The notes under the pieces: generated by a model
The model's database searches: none
The model's input: the letters and a program-made list of their open reading frames with translations, nothing else
Told to the model about the DNA's origin: nothing
Source of the DNA: Pelargonium cotyledonis
Lineage: Eukaryota > Streptophyta > Magnoliopsida > Geraniales > Geraniaceae
Reading direction: 5' to 3'
DNA length: 25,318 nucleotides
Assembly: GCA_036897625.1 (NCBI GenBank)
Contig: JAYMTA010000678.1
Location: 1-25,318, forward strand
Position numbers and translations under genes: made by a program
In this document: positions 10,501-21,005 of the stretch, one piece after another
Numbering within the stretch: the stretch's first letter is position 1
Layout: each line of letters opens with the position of its first letter

Positions 10501-13500
10501 CCTTGCACACTGCAGGTTTCAAATTGCAGAGAAATGATGCCTGTACAAATTTCAGTGGCGATATGTTTTTCATATAGTTGAGTCGGACCTTCTATATCAA
10601 TCACTGAAACCTGTATGGGAAACAGATGGATATATATTATACTCACAACTTGGATCCATAAATTCTGATTTAAACACATCAAATATGAAACATGATCATG
10701 ACTTACAGAACCAAAGCTTATTAGAAGAACGGTTCAAAAATGTGTTAGTACAAGGAATTCAAGTTCACAATTTTAGAGGATAACAAAATAAAGGCTGCAC
10801 ATAATTATGAAACACAAGCATTAAACCCCAAACAAGCAGTAGTGAGATTTACTAGGGATATTTTAGTAGGCATGAACCGCATACAGAAAATCAATCGACA
10901 AGTAAAAGCACTATCATTACAAATGTGGAAGAAAATGAACCCCAATGGAAGGAAATAAGAGAAATTAAGCTTACATATCCTTTTTCTGATCCAACAGCTA
11001 GCCGTCCTGAGCTGGGTCTTATGTCTAAACAAAGCACAGAACCATTAACCTTGATAAGTTTCAAACTCTGGATGACATGATTATTTCCTTTCCTTGAACT
11101 CCCTGGTAACAATATGCAGTATGAGGTCACTCAAAAACTGGTTTCAGTAAGATGTTTAGATGGAAAATGGGTTTAGAATTGTATTTACATTTTTTTTTTA
11201 AATTTGAATTTACATTTATGAGAAAATAAAAAATTAAGTTGTGCTGATAATATTGATATTTTTCAAGCTAGTTCAATGTGCTTCTATAATATTTGAGTTG
11301 GTTAATGCGTCAATAGCCGAGGTTTAACCTAATACAAAAAGGTCCCTGCAATAACATTAATATATTCGGCACTTAATTAGATCCTTGATTCCTTGTAATA
11401 CCTTGGAGACTCAAAAAACTGCTTTCTGTGGAATATGGCTCTGGTTTAAATTTAAAGATGCGGACCTGCAGATCATATACATTGTAAGAAAAAGCTATCA
11501 GATAACTTTAACCATATCAAAAATTTATAATAAATCAATAAAAAGTGGAACTCTACCATTCCACTTCGATCTCCAGAAACAAGAAGCCGAGCATTTCCAT
11601 CAAAATACAATGATGTCACCGCAATACCACTCAAAGAAAAATCATCCTCACTCTGCATAATAGGGCCAGCAGAATCAAACACAATAAGTAGACAAGAATC
11701 CTAATACTTTCAACAAATTAGCAAACAAGTCAATTCCTTAAGCAGAAAATTCCCATCCTCTCTTCACTTTAGATATGTTCTCTTACCAATTTTGTTTTGA
11801 GCCAAAAACAATTAGCAGACAATGTGGTAATTACAAAACTAGATAATATGAAACTAGACAGAGATCATTTTTCAAAACTTGTTAGCAGAAATTACTGTGT
11901 CAATATACCTGTTGCTTAAGTGATAATATTGGGAGCAAAAGTGGACAGGAGAGATCCCAAAAGTTTATGGATCCATCACTGTGCCCAGTTATGTACAAGT
12001 TCTTAACTTTAGTAAACCCACTGAAGTTGGCCAAACTTGAGTGAGCTCCATCTTTTAGCTTTGTCTCAAAAGGAAGTAGTGGAGGAACACTTTTTGCCAA
12101 CAAAGCATAATTCTGCATATGACCAAAAAAAATGACGAGTCATATAATTTAGTTATGAGAAACAAATATGTAACTCTGACAAGAATTTTGTCCAGGCCAT
12201 GATAAATTATTCGTTTATATTACCTCATCTGTATGAGATAACAAATATTTGTTGTCGGTGATGAATTTGGCTACAGTGATACTTGAATCAGAAACTGGCA
12301 TTTTCACCACAAGCTCCTTTGGAAGTGAAGGTGGAGACCTAGATTGTGATTGCAGAAGATACTTTTCAATCACGTAATCATCGTAAGCATAGATGTGTCC
12401 TGATTTACCAAGCAGTAGTAAGGAATCTTGTTTATGCTTGCTTTGATCACTAGAGCTTAAAATGATCTCCATGTCAGTACAAGACTCGGGTAAATGAAGT
12501 CCCAACTTTATTGTGCGAGTTTCAGTTTGCTCATTCAATAAGATAATCTGCAAGATTGTTATCTCAAACTGTTACTAAAATTGATAAAGCTGTAAAATGA
12601 AGGACTAGTATCAGCTTGATACTCTAAAACATTGGAAAGTGTACATCCCTCCTATTTGTCTGTGACTGAGTTTCCAGCTTCAGTAGCTTAAGCTTAACCC
12701 AAACCAATGAACAAACTTTGTTGAATTTTCCAGAAATAGTTGACTTTTCTTGGAATACGTACTTGGAAGTATTTCGCTTAAGGCAAGTGGAAATAAACTA
12801 ATCCAACACTTACAATGATATACATGCAAATTACATTTAACACATAAAATTAACAATAGATATGATTCCATTTATCAAGAAAATCTACAGACATTTTAAC
12901 TAAACTTTTTGTCACTACTCAACAAAGTTTCTGCTTCATTTTCCTTTGAGTTTTTCACTTCAAATCCATTACATAAGAATCTTCTTATGTGAAAGTTTCT
13001 TCAAGGGTAGTTTGTTTCACCTGTAATCTAAGGTTTTCTCTCATTAAGTTAAATCTAACACAAGTACATATCCATCCTCAGCTACGATTTAACGATCCTA
13101 TATGGAGAATGTTCCTGAACAGAAGCTAGCAGAGAGTCCATTGTAAAGGAAATACACAGAGCTAGTTTGAGCACAAGATTTGGAAATGCATATTGTACGA
13201 AGATAAGAAGCATATTGAGGTTTAAATATATATTTATTTGCAACATTGGCGTACATAATGATGAAAATATAGCATCCAAATACCTGCAACAGGTTTGCAG
13301 ATGCAAAGTCGGAGGCACCCATCACATATAATCGACTTGCCTTTCCATCAGCATAAGCCCATTTCAAAGATGCTATAGGAATTTTGTCCGACCTAAATGC
13401 AAGATTGAGTTTACAAACAGGAGCAGTGGGAGTGCCACATTCTGGAGCAGATTCAATCCTTGGGCTTTGGGTAGGAGGAATACTCCAGATTAATAACTCT

Positions 13501-16500
13501 CCGTTGTTGTATCCAACAGAAACTTTACTTCCAAAAGGGCATGCCCAACATGCAGAAGTCACTTTCTTCATTTCATGCTGTTGTGTCTGAAACACATTTC
13601 CACCAGCTGTGAAAACAGATTTGCTTTCTTTAATATCCCATAATGATATTAGGCCATCTCTGAATATTAGAAGCACCCTGCATTGACAAAGATTACCTCA
13701 AAAACCAATTTTACAAAATACACCTGAATGCTATAAAGGTGTTAGTATGCAGAAGATATATAGATCCTCTTGACAGTTTATGAAATCAGTTTAAAGTCGC
13801 ACATAGGAGATCAACAATCAAAACAGCTAGAAGCACTATAACGGAACTCAATGTTACTTCCAAAGCACCACATGCATGGATGAGGAGTGTGAGGTGCTAA
13901 TTGCTAAATGTTGATGCAGTGTACAACCATGTAAAATAAGCTAATTCAAAATATGTGGTCACTCTAAAGGTGTAAACCTGTTGATGTTTTCATCCATATA
14001 ACAGATGGTACAAAAGTTAACAAAACAGAAAAACCAGCAAGGTGTGAGACTACCTCTTGCTTTCAACTGTTGGCTGAGGCAGTATATTAGTCGCAGCAGT
14101 ATCAGCAGAAACTTCAGTTTGAGTCCCTGAATGTAATGTTCGATCAAGTTACATAATGACATCAAATGTTTGCTAGAACAAAAGATAAGAAAGGGAGAAA
14201 GAACTTGGAGATGAAATATGATGTATCTCACCATGAGACACTGAGCAAGGAATAATATATTTCATCTTTACAATGTGAGATGGTTCTTGGTCAAGCTTTA
14301 AGACAAATACATTACCAACAGAATCCCCAACAAACCTGCAAGCATAATTACAGACATCACTATCTTGAATGCAAAGCTTGTGTTTATTTTCAAAATGCAT
14401 GATTTGGAAGTTACTTACATAAAGAAACTATGTTTCATGACTGTAAAAGACGTAATTTCTGTCTTTAAAGCATGCACATGAGACAACAGCTTCTTCTCTA
14501 TGTCCCAAACCTAGTAATTTCAACTTTGAAATTTAGATGCCAGTATCATAATTGAACACAGATCATAAAATATATATGTACACACATATAGCCACACAGT
14601 AAGTTCACATCAAGCTGGACTAGACTTGAGAAGTTCTCGCAGCAAAGACAAGAAAACCAGAGGCAACCCTAACTAACAAAAAGGAGCAATTCATCTATTG
14701 TAATAACTTGCCTCGATTTGGTTCTTGGAAGTTACATTTAGAAGAATGCCTTGGTTCTCAACAAACTGAAAATAAACACCATGACTGATATTAGTTTATT
14801 GATAGCCTAGGCATGTTGATAATATACAACTTTCAGGACTTATCAAAATGCACATGCATGATAACAATAGTTGTAATAGGGGAAGAGGGGTCACTTGATA
14901 CCTGTAAAAACTTGCTTGGCACGGCATCGTCAGATTCAAGTAGAGCTTGATTGTTACCTGTTCCAAGCAATTTAATTTGGCCATCCCTAAGGAAGAAAAA
15001 AGAAAAGCATCAAGTGAAACAGTTTCGGATCTACTTTTAACAAAATGCAAATGGTAGAATTTGCTCAAAAGGGAGACAGGTGCTTACAACATTACAAGTA
15101 AAAGTTTCCAAAAAAATTGAACTAAGAGAATGACATTTGACATCCTAAACAGAAGGGTAAATGCCCCATATGATGCAAAATGCCACCATGTTAATCACTT
15201 AAAACAAAACAAACAGAACTGACAAGGATAATTGCCTTCACTGCTTCATTTCCATGATACATCTTTGTGACTGTTATGTACCACAATTGATAAATTAGAC
15301 TATAAAGCAACACATACCTTTGACTGACAGAGAAATAAATATACGTGAGTCTACCATATGAGGTACAGAAAAGATCACTTACTTTGTGGCAATGGCTAGT
15401 ATCTTTTGAATGGAGTCATAGGCAAACTTGGTTGATCCCGATGGGATCCCATAATGGAATAACAGATTTGGGTCTACATCATTGAACTTCAGGCCTTCAG
15501 AAAGTCCTCCAGGCTGCAAATTAAAGCATTTGGTGGCGTTAATACCAGAAAATTATACAGTGACAGCAGTCCATTTAGCAAGACAATTACAAAGTGACGG
15601 CAATTTGAAGCATCTAAGAAAATGCTGGTTCATGTCTATGTTAAATCAGATTACTGTTTAAGCCAGTCGGTTTTTGTTCACCAAACATGAAAGTAATCCC
15701 AATTAACACACAAATCAATGGCCCACTTTAAATCGTTAGCTAAAATTCTAATGACTACTGTAGAACAATGCTTACGTTCCTGAGAGTTATGTGATATTCT
15801 GGATCACAGAAGCAACCATACCAACTATGCTAAGAATCAGATCACTGTTTAAGCCAATCGGCTTCTGTTCACCAATCATGAAAGTAATCCCAATTGATAA
15901 TTCTCAAATCAATGCCCCGCTATAAAACATTAGCTGAAATTCTAATGACTATTAAAGAACAATGCTTACAATCCTGAGAATTATGTGATATTCTGAATAT
16001 CGCCTATGAAAAAAAAAAAGAAGCAAGTGAATATCGATATCTGTTAGGACTTTGACATAAGTTCATTATATTTTCTTCCCAATTATGCTTAGTTTACCAG
16101 TTGCTGTTGCATCTGGTAGACATGAGGCCTCCCTGCTTGCCGTGTGTGCCAATATTTAAGGAGAATTGTATTTGTCTATGACCCATGCTCACCATCTTGT
16201 GTGGGAATTAACCTCCTTTAAGATTTGGAACACTAGCTAATTCCAAGAAAAAATTCACTATCTTGTGTGAGAATCGTATTCCTTTTTTTCTTTCGCATTT
16301 GTCAAGAAAATTCTATACACTTATTCTCAATTAACTTGAACAAGATGTCTGGAACTGTTTTTAGATGCCAAGCAAATTATTCAAGGAATTAGTTGAGCCA
16401 ATAAATTGCAAGTCAAACTACTTGATGAGAAGAAACAATAAAATCTAGAAATATAGAACTTCATCAATAACTATTTTTTATATTAATTATATTATGATGA

Positions 16501-17995
16501 TATAGCCATATAGCCTATAGGTAGCTAAACATTAAAAATAAATAAAAAGCCATCATTTCTTCTTTGTTCTTTTTTGCAATAGAAATGTGAGGACACGTGG
16601 ATGACATAGACTGGATCTAGTGATGGGCCTCAAAATGACAAACCCATTTCTTTAAGAAACAGACATTGCAGATTATGTACAGTACTGTGGGTCCAATAAA
16701 ACTGGTCTTCCAATTTAATACAACCACCGTCCAAATCCATCACATGGACTGGACATGTAATATGTTTGACTATAATTTAATTCCAAATTATATTATACTA
16801 CAAAAGCAAAAAAAATAAGTAGTAAAGTGACACTGGATAATGCCTACTTTTTTTCCTCAGGAGATTGTGGTGAATGACCTATCAAATATCAACACTTTAT
16901 TTGTATTACGTAGATTGAAATTAGGTCTAACGTACCAATAAAATATCCCACAAAAATGCTCTAATTCAGCAACTGATTGATTATTATTAAATTCATCCTC
17001 TTTTCATAAAAATAAATAAATATCTTAATTTGATCCATTTTAAAAATTCAACAGTCCCCCTTAAAATAAATTCAACAGTTCAGTTTCAAAAAAATTCAAC
17101 AATTCAAAGAAATCAATTACGTAACATCATTATATTCTTTATTTCCTTTTATTTTTATTAATTATATGGGACAAAAATGGTTATTGAGACCACACTCAAT
17201 TGGGAAATTTAATTTCTGGCAAGAGATCACTCTTATTTTTGGCAAATATTCCATCAAATTTTTGAACATTTCGACCAATTAGAATGGAAATAAAGTACTG
17301 GTTGTGTGGTATGACCACCAAACACATGTCTTTATGTGGAGTAATTTCTGTTTTCCCAAACATTAAGTACTCCCTTTTAGGATAAGATCAATTATTTTCT
17401 ATTTTTGGAAGTTCATTTTGAATTATCATATACTGCTTCTAGTTATAGAGATTTGGCAATAAACTTCGCTTTCTATCAAGTCAGAGTATACTGATTTTTT
17501 CAAAAAAAAATCCTCAAGCACACCAGAAACCAATCCTCCTTTGCAAGAAAATAAGCTCGAGATTCGGACTCAAATTATATACTCAAAAGAATAAAAAATG
17601 TAGAAAAATAGAAAATGAAAAGCACCTAAATTCATGAATCTAACCTAAAGGATCATCATTAGAGTTGCCTTCCAGTATTTTCAAAAATAACCTAATATGT
17701 AGAGTCTAATGACAAACATTTAACACAAAAAAAATCAAATTAAAACAGTAACATGATTTTTCTTTACAGTAATCTTACTAATTTTGAAAACTGTCCTGAT
17801 AAGGACACAAAAGAAAACTTGCAGAAACTGAAATGCTAGCTAATCGAAGAACGATCAACGGTCCAAAAATCATCTAGCTAATCAGCCAGATAATCCGCAT
17901 GAAATCAACACAGAAATTCAGCAACATCAGAAGAAGAGATCAGAGAAATCGCGTACCTTCTTCAGCGAAGCCTTGTCGACGAGCTTTTTGAACAT
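6901..17995 (-). CDS. tomosyn / Lgl-type WD40 protein with C-terminal R-SNARE-like motif (24 exons, 1049 aa)
   Basis: Exons from 5': 17957-17995, 15383-15513, 14902-14986, 14712-14765, 14419-14510, 14232-14335, 14054-14126, 13284-13677, 12224-12547, 11909-12112, 11557-11652, 11402-11465, 10975-11102, 10364-10610, 10144-10274, 9515-9639, 9024-9147, 8873-8931, 8400-8496, 8120-8306, 7924-8031, 7439-7557, 7109-7168, 6901-7005. They sum to 3150 bases with TAG at 6901. The start is MFKKLVDKASLKK, then HYGIPSGSTKFAYDSIQKI. Two beta-propellers likely fill residues 20-760, with WD-like strands such as VWDIEKK, LISLWDIKE and TGHSDGSINFWDL. An acidic stretch (860-935) and a SNARE-like coil (985-1049) follow. 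Tomosyn-family proteins bind syntaxins and restrain vesicle fusion; they are cytosolic or peripheral. Sequence and length resemble Arabidopsis AT5G05570 more than AT4G35560 (from memory). Intron 4 has a GC donor. The last 3' splice site (AATAG at 7006) was chosen because it keeps frame. Confidence 0.9.
7640..7827. mobile_element. palindromic MITE in intron 21 of the tomosyn-like gene (about 188 bp)
   Basis: The left end GGTAGCATTTGGATTAGAAC matches the reversed right end GGTACCATTTGGATTATATA. The similarity continues inward for most of the element (AGGAATGACAATCAAGAAT against TGGAATGATGAGCAAGAAT, then TGGTAATG and GAGATT). Ends of the form GG..CATTTGGATT are seen in PIF/Harbinger-like and hAT-like plant MITEs; I cannot choose. 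Flanks are CTT and CTA, so a 3-base target duplication is possible but imperfect. Confidence 0.75.
8792..8862. mobile_element. truncated Stowaway-like MITE end in intron 18
   Basis: CTCCCTCCCCAAAATAAGTG follows a TA at 8790-8791. About 60 bases align with the left end of the 22455 copy (CAAAATAAGTGTC, TGTTT, CATTTTTGTC, AAAATG). No matching right end is found; the remnant stops about 10 bases from the 5' splice site of exon 18 (exon begins at 8873). Confidence 0.68.
9705..10125. mobile_element. GGATC/GGGCC-rich repeat remnant in intron 15
   Basis: The left part has many GGATC/GATCC words (for example GATCGGATCGGATCGGAT near 9931-9948). The right part is an imperfect inverted repeat: GGGCCGGGCCAAAATATAAACC at about 9992-10013 against the reverse of GGTTCAGATTTTTGGCCTGGCCC at 10074-10096. 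The composition is unlike the AT-rich introns around it. It ends about 18 bases from the 5' splice site next to exon 15. It resembles common plant non-autonomous DNA elements, family not assigned. Confidence 0.55.
14710..14711 (-). other. GC 5' splice site of intron 4
   Basis: Exon 4 ends AAATCGAG and the intron begins GCAAGT, the usual context of a GC-AG intron. The only nearby GT would add four bases and break the frame. Exon 5 resumes in phase 0 (Q-I-E then V-W-D-I-E), giving a typical WD strand. Confidence 0.85.
15514..17956 (-). other. intron 1 of the tomosyn-like gene (2443 bp)
   Basis: The longest intron of the gene; it separates the 13-codon first exon from exon 2. It holds a direct duplication (15644-15996), an AT-rich middle with three copies of AAATTCAAC words (about 17044-17105) and a CACGTG box near 16594. 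I see no coding exon in it. Long first introns in plants sometimes carry expression-enhancing signals, but nothing specific is recognised here. Confidence 0.75.
15644..15996. repeat. about 160-bp direct duplication inside intron 1
   Basis: Copy 1 (15644-15802) and copy 2 (15835-15996) share long words, such as CATGAAAGTAATCCCAATT, GAAGAACAATGCTTAC-like text, and TTATGTGATATTCTG, with a period of about 191-194 bases. They differ at many positions and by small indels. The 32 bases between copies are unique. No ends typical of a transposon are seen. Confidence 0.85.
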
Positions 17996-18136
17996 TTGCT
18001 TAAACGATGTTTCCGGCAGGAAATTTTGATTGGAAAAATCGAATTCGGACTCGCAGAAGCAGAGAAACTACGATCTCGCGACTCCAGACACTGATTGAGG
18101 TGCGAGAAATGTGAGTGAGTTACTGACTCAAAGAGA
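17853..18136 (-). repeat. leader/first-exon copy A (holds the real start codon)
   Basis: The innermost of three tandem copies. Read on the minus strand it contains the 5' leader, ATG at 17995-17993, thirteen codons, and a 5' splice site (CTGAAGAAG then GTACGC, boundary at 17957). A segment of about 21 bases around the ATG, absent from copies B and C, supplies the residues MFKKLV. The downstream part enters intron 1. Confidence 0.85.
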
Positions 18137-18440
18137 GATCAACGGTTCAACACCTACAATCCAACAATCATCTAACAAACTAAACAGCAGGCTAATACAT
18201 AGGAAATCCAGACACGGAGATTCAACAAAAACCGAAGAAGAGATCATAGAGATCACTCACCTTCTTCAGTGAAACCTGGATTAAACTGTGTTCTCGATCG
18301 GAGCGATCGAATTCGGACTAACACAGAAGTAGAGAAGCTGAAATTTCGCGAATCCAGACAGTGATTTGCTTCCTGATAATCAAGAAGACAACGAGAGTAA
18401 GGTAAGAGAAATGCGACTGATCGTCACAGACTCAGCGAGA
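18137..18440 (-). repeat. leader/first-exon copy B (no start codon)
   Basis: Shares with A and C the blocks GATCAAC, ACTAAACAGCAGGCTAATACAT (with C), GAAGAAGAGATCA, CTTCTTCAG, GATCGGAGCGATCGAA (with C) and CCAGACA. Its minus-strand 5' splice site is CTGAAGAAG then GTGAGT (boundary at 18261), the best match of the three to the consensus. The ATG segment of copy A is missing and the neighbouring bases are further shortened. Confidence 0.85.
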
Positions 18441-18768
18441 GATCAACAGTTCAACACCTAAAATCCAACAATCATATAAAAAAAACTAAACAGCAGGCTA
18501 ATACATGAGAAATCAAGACACAATGATTCAAAACAATCCAAAGAAGAGATCATGGAGATCGCTTACCTTCTTCAGTGAAGCCTCGTCGGTATAAACTGTG
18601 TTTCCGGCAAGAAATTTTGATCGGAGCGATCGAAATCGGACTCAGACAGAGGTAGAGAAACTGCAAATTCGCGAGTCCAGACAGTGATTTGCTTTGTGAT
18701 AACCGACGAAGACGACGAGTGAGGTGCGAGAAATGTGAGTGAGTCACTGAGTCAGCGAGTGAGAGAGA
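18441..18768 (-). repeat. leader/first-exon copy C (outermost, no start codon)
   Basis: Its minus-strand 5' splice site is CTGAAGAAG then GTAAGC (boundary at 18567). It keeps the frame of the last codons (E-A-S-L-K-K) but not the ATG, and that frame has an in-frame TGA upstream, so it cannot start the protein. It is next to the promoter-like region and ends in a CT-rich patch on the minus strand (about 18755-18775), a plausible transcription start zone. Confidence 0.82.
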
Positions 18769-18872
18769 AGAGGACGGTTGATTACTGTTTCTTATGTTGA
18801 GGTTCAGGACAAAAAGACGAAGATCGGTTTCTTTAATAAACAAAAAATTGAGGGTTAGGATCAGAGGTTGGT

Positions 18873-19065
18873 ACACGTGGACGGCGATTAGGTGTCTAGT
18901 CGTTGAGAGTAAGAAGTTGTGTTGACTATGTGAAAACGACAATAAGAAAGACAAAGCTCAGATATGCCACGTCATGAGGGTCCTGGACGAGTCAAACGGT
19001 TAAACGTGGCATGACTATGATGAGGTGTGGGACCGGTATCATCTCCATATTTTAGGTACACGTGG
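18873..19065 (-). promoter_or_regulatory. cluster of four ACGT-core boxes upstream of the tomosyn-like gene
   Basis: ACACGTGG at 18873-18880, GCCACGTCA at 18966-18974, ACGTGGCAT at 19004-19012 and ACACGTGGC at 19058-19066. The middle two form an inverted pair (ATGCCACGT / ACGTGGCAT) about 31 bases apart. Such boxes are bound by plant bZIP and bHLH factors, and ACGTGGC is the ABRE core of abscisic-acid response. Stress or ABA control is inferred, not shown. No clear TATA box was found. Confidence 0.5.
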
Positions 19066-19448
19066 CACCATAATATAAACTTGATTGTGTTGACACAATA
19101 TTATTAACATGAACATGATCTTCACAATAGAACCTACGTGTTTTTACGGCGCTATCTAACATGATTTGCATGACATGACCAGACACGTTTGACGTGTTAT
19201 TAAAATTAATTTACAACTATACACTCCTCAATACCCCAACGCTCTTCTAGAGCATCACCCGTCCTTCTAATCCTCTTCTCGGTACACCTAACACTCTTTA
19301 CAATTTCTACCAACAACAATTGTACGACTTCATCTTGAATTTCCCATACTACTACCATCAATGTATGTTTTGATCCACGAGTAGGGAGCGGTGATCGAGT
19401 GTCATTTTACCAGGTGTCGACTGTCGACTACGAAAGATGGTGTCACAT

Positions 19449-19480
19449 CACTAGCAGAAAAACACATTTTCCACCTATTT
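19449..19480. mobile_element. possible CACTA-type transposon end
   Basis: CACTAGCAGAAAAACACATT resembles the CACTA(C/G)..GAAAA ends of En/Spm elements. A weak reversed match (GTTTTTTCTGTAGG at about 21189-21202) could be the partner end, next to TTAGCGA/TTAGCAACTAATTT words at about 21097-21134. No matching 3-base target duplication is seen, so this may be chance. Confidence 0.3.
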
Positions 19481-20051
19481 TCAGAAATAATAATTTTTAT
19501 ACGTATCTGAAATATAATCCAACTAATTTTAGAATCAAGATTACCCTATTGAATTTGCCGATCATGTCATGCAAATTCATTAAAATTTGACATACACCTC
19601 AAAATCCGAATAGATCTTGAACTCTTTCGGACCAAATTCGTTCCAGACCTTTTCAACCCGACCTGAAATCCACAATCATTACATCTACTTTCTAAAAACC
19701 CATATATGGTCTAGATTATTGTGGACCTATTGTAAAACCAGGCTTGTCTACGTTCTATCCAATTGTTAAATAATAACTAAATCAGTAGAGGCCCAGAAAG
19801 GAAAAGTGTTGGGCTCATTTAGGCTGGGCCAAGAGCATTTAAGACTAAGAAAAACCAGAAACGAGGTGCATTAAATGTGACGGGCTTGTTCATATTTCGA
19901 ATGTCGCCAACATGTGGTCCATTTCAGCTCATAAACGTGGTCCGCAGCAAATAGACCTCTTCTCTGCCTCTGGTCCCCAATCGACATTTACAGGGAAGCT
20001 TATATGGAGGGCTTTACCAATCATTTCGGAGTCTTGTGCTAAAATAAAATA

Positions 20052-20450
20052 AAGTATTAAGGTTAGAAATAGTGTCTATGTTATCCAAAACGTTTGATTT
20101 TACTCCTTGTACTATCGAGTGTTTGACTTTATTACAAAGTTCAGCAAAGTGATTGTTTGTGGTCCAAAGTTTGAGTAAAACGTTTGACGGAAAGACATTC
20201 CGTCAAATATGGAGACAGAATTCGTTAGATAGTGGTTTGCTAGTTTTTTGTTTTTGTTTTTGTTTTTTCATTTAACGGATTCCGTCTCCCTTTTTGATAG
20301 AATATCCTTCCGTCAAACAATTTCCTCAAACTTTAGACTACAAACAATCACTTCGTTGAACTTTGGACTAAATTCAAACACTTTATAATACAATGACTAA
20401 ACTCAAATATTTTAGATAGTAGAATTATTATTTCTAATCTTAATATATTA
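20052..20450. mobile_element. foldback / long-TIR MITE (about 400 bp)
   Basis: The left arm 20052-20231 and right arm 20269-20450 are inverted copies over about 180 bases. Examples are GTGATTGTTTGTGGTCCAAA against the reversed GTGATTGTTTGTAGTCTAAA, and GGAGACAGAATTCGTTAGAT against GGAGACGGAATCCGTTAAAT. The spacer 20232-20268 is T-rich. The left arm also holds a perfect inner hairpin (TTTGACGGAA .. TTCCGTCAAA, 20183-20207). There is no open frame. Arms making up nearly the whole length fit a non-autonomous foldback element, superfamily unknown. Confidence 0.85.
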
Positions 20451-20937
20451 ACAGTTTTATCTCAAATAACACAAAACCAACTTTTTAACACGGCACAAAC
20501 GCAAGAATTGTCAGCTTTAAAAAGAATATAGCTCATAAGTTTGTGTAGCTCAAAAGTGATAATGGACTCTCACATACATGTATGGAATTGATTCACCATC
20601 TCACCAAAGTCCATAAATATTGTAGAATGATGTCCAAAATCCAGGCTTTGCAAGCACATGACAAAGGCTCTCAACATCATTAGATAATGCTAGCTTTACA
20701 CCAATTATTAATATTTGATTAAAGCCCCACCATTCCAATCTCATCATGTTCATCAGTTGTAACTAGCCCCCAAACACTTTGCATTAACCCTTTTATTTTT
20801 CTTATTCTCTCTCTTTTTCATGGGAATTGGGAGAACCATACTTTTCATCATAACTATCCAATGACCCAACATTTGTAAATTTATACATTTTTGCCCCGCT
20901 TTAGCCGAAAGATTTAATTTGATATTGTCTAATCTTT

Positions 20938-21005
20938 TCGTTTCGAAATAAGTGTCATGATTCACTAAAGTATTTAATCTCAAAATAAGTGTTTCATTAT
21001 TTTTC
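20938..21005. mobile_element. decayed Stowaway-like fragment
   Basis: CGTTTCGAAATAAGTGTCATG and, soon after, TCTCAAAATAAGTGTTTCAT resemble the terminal motif of the 22455 copy. No matching opposite end was found. Boundaries are approximate. Confidence 0.45.

Noticed and set aside
18550..18954. 134-codon open frame on the minus strand upstream of the tomosyn-like gene
   Set aside because: It runs through the promoter and leader copy C, crosses the splice donor and is in a different frame from the E-A-S-L-K-K codons. It has low-complexity Ser/Leu content and no recognisable domain.
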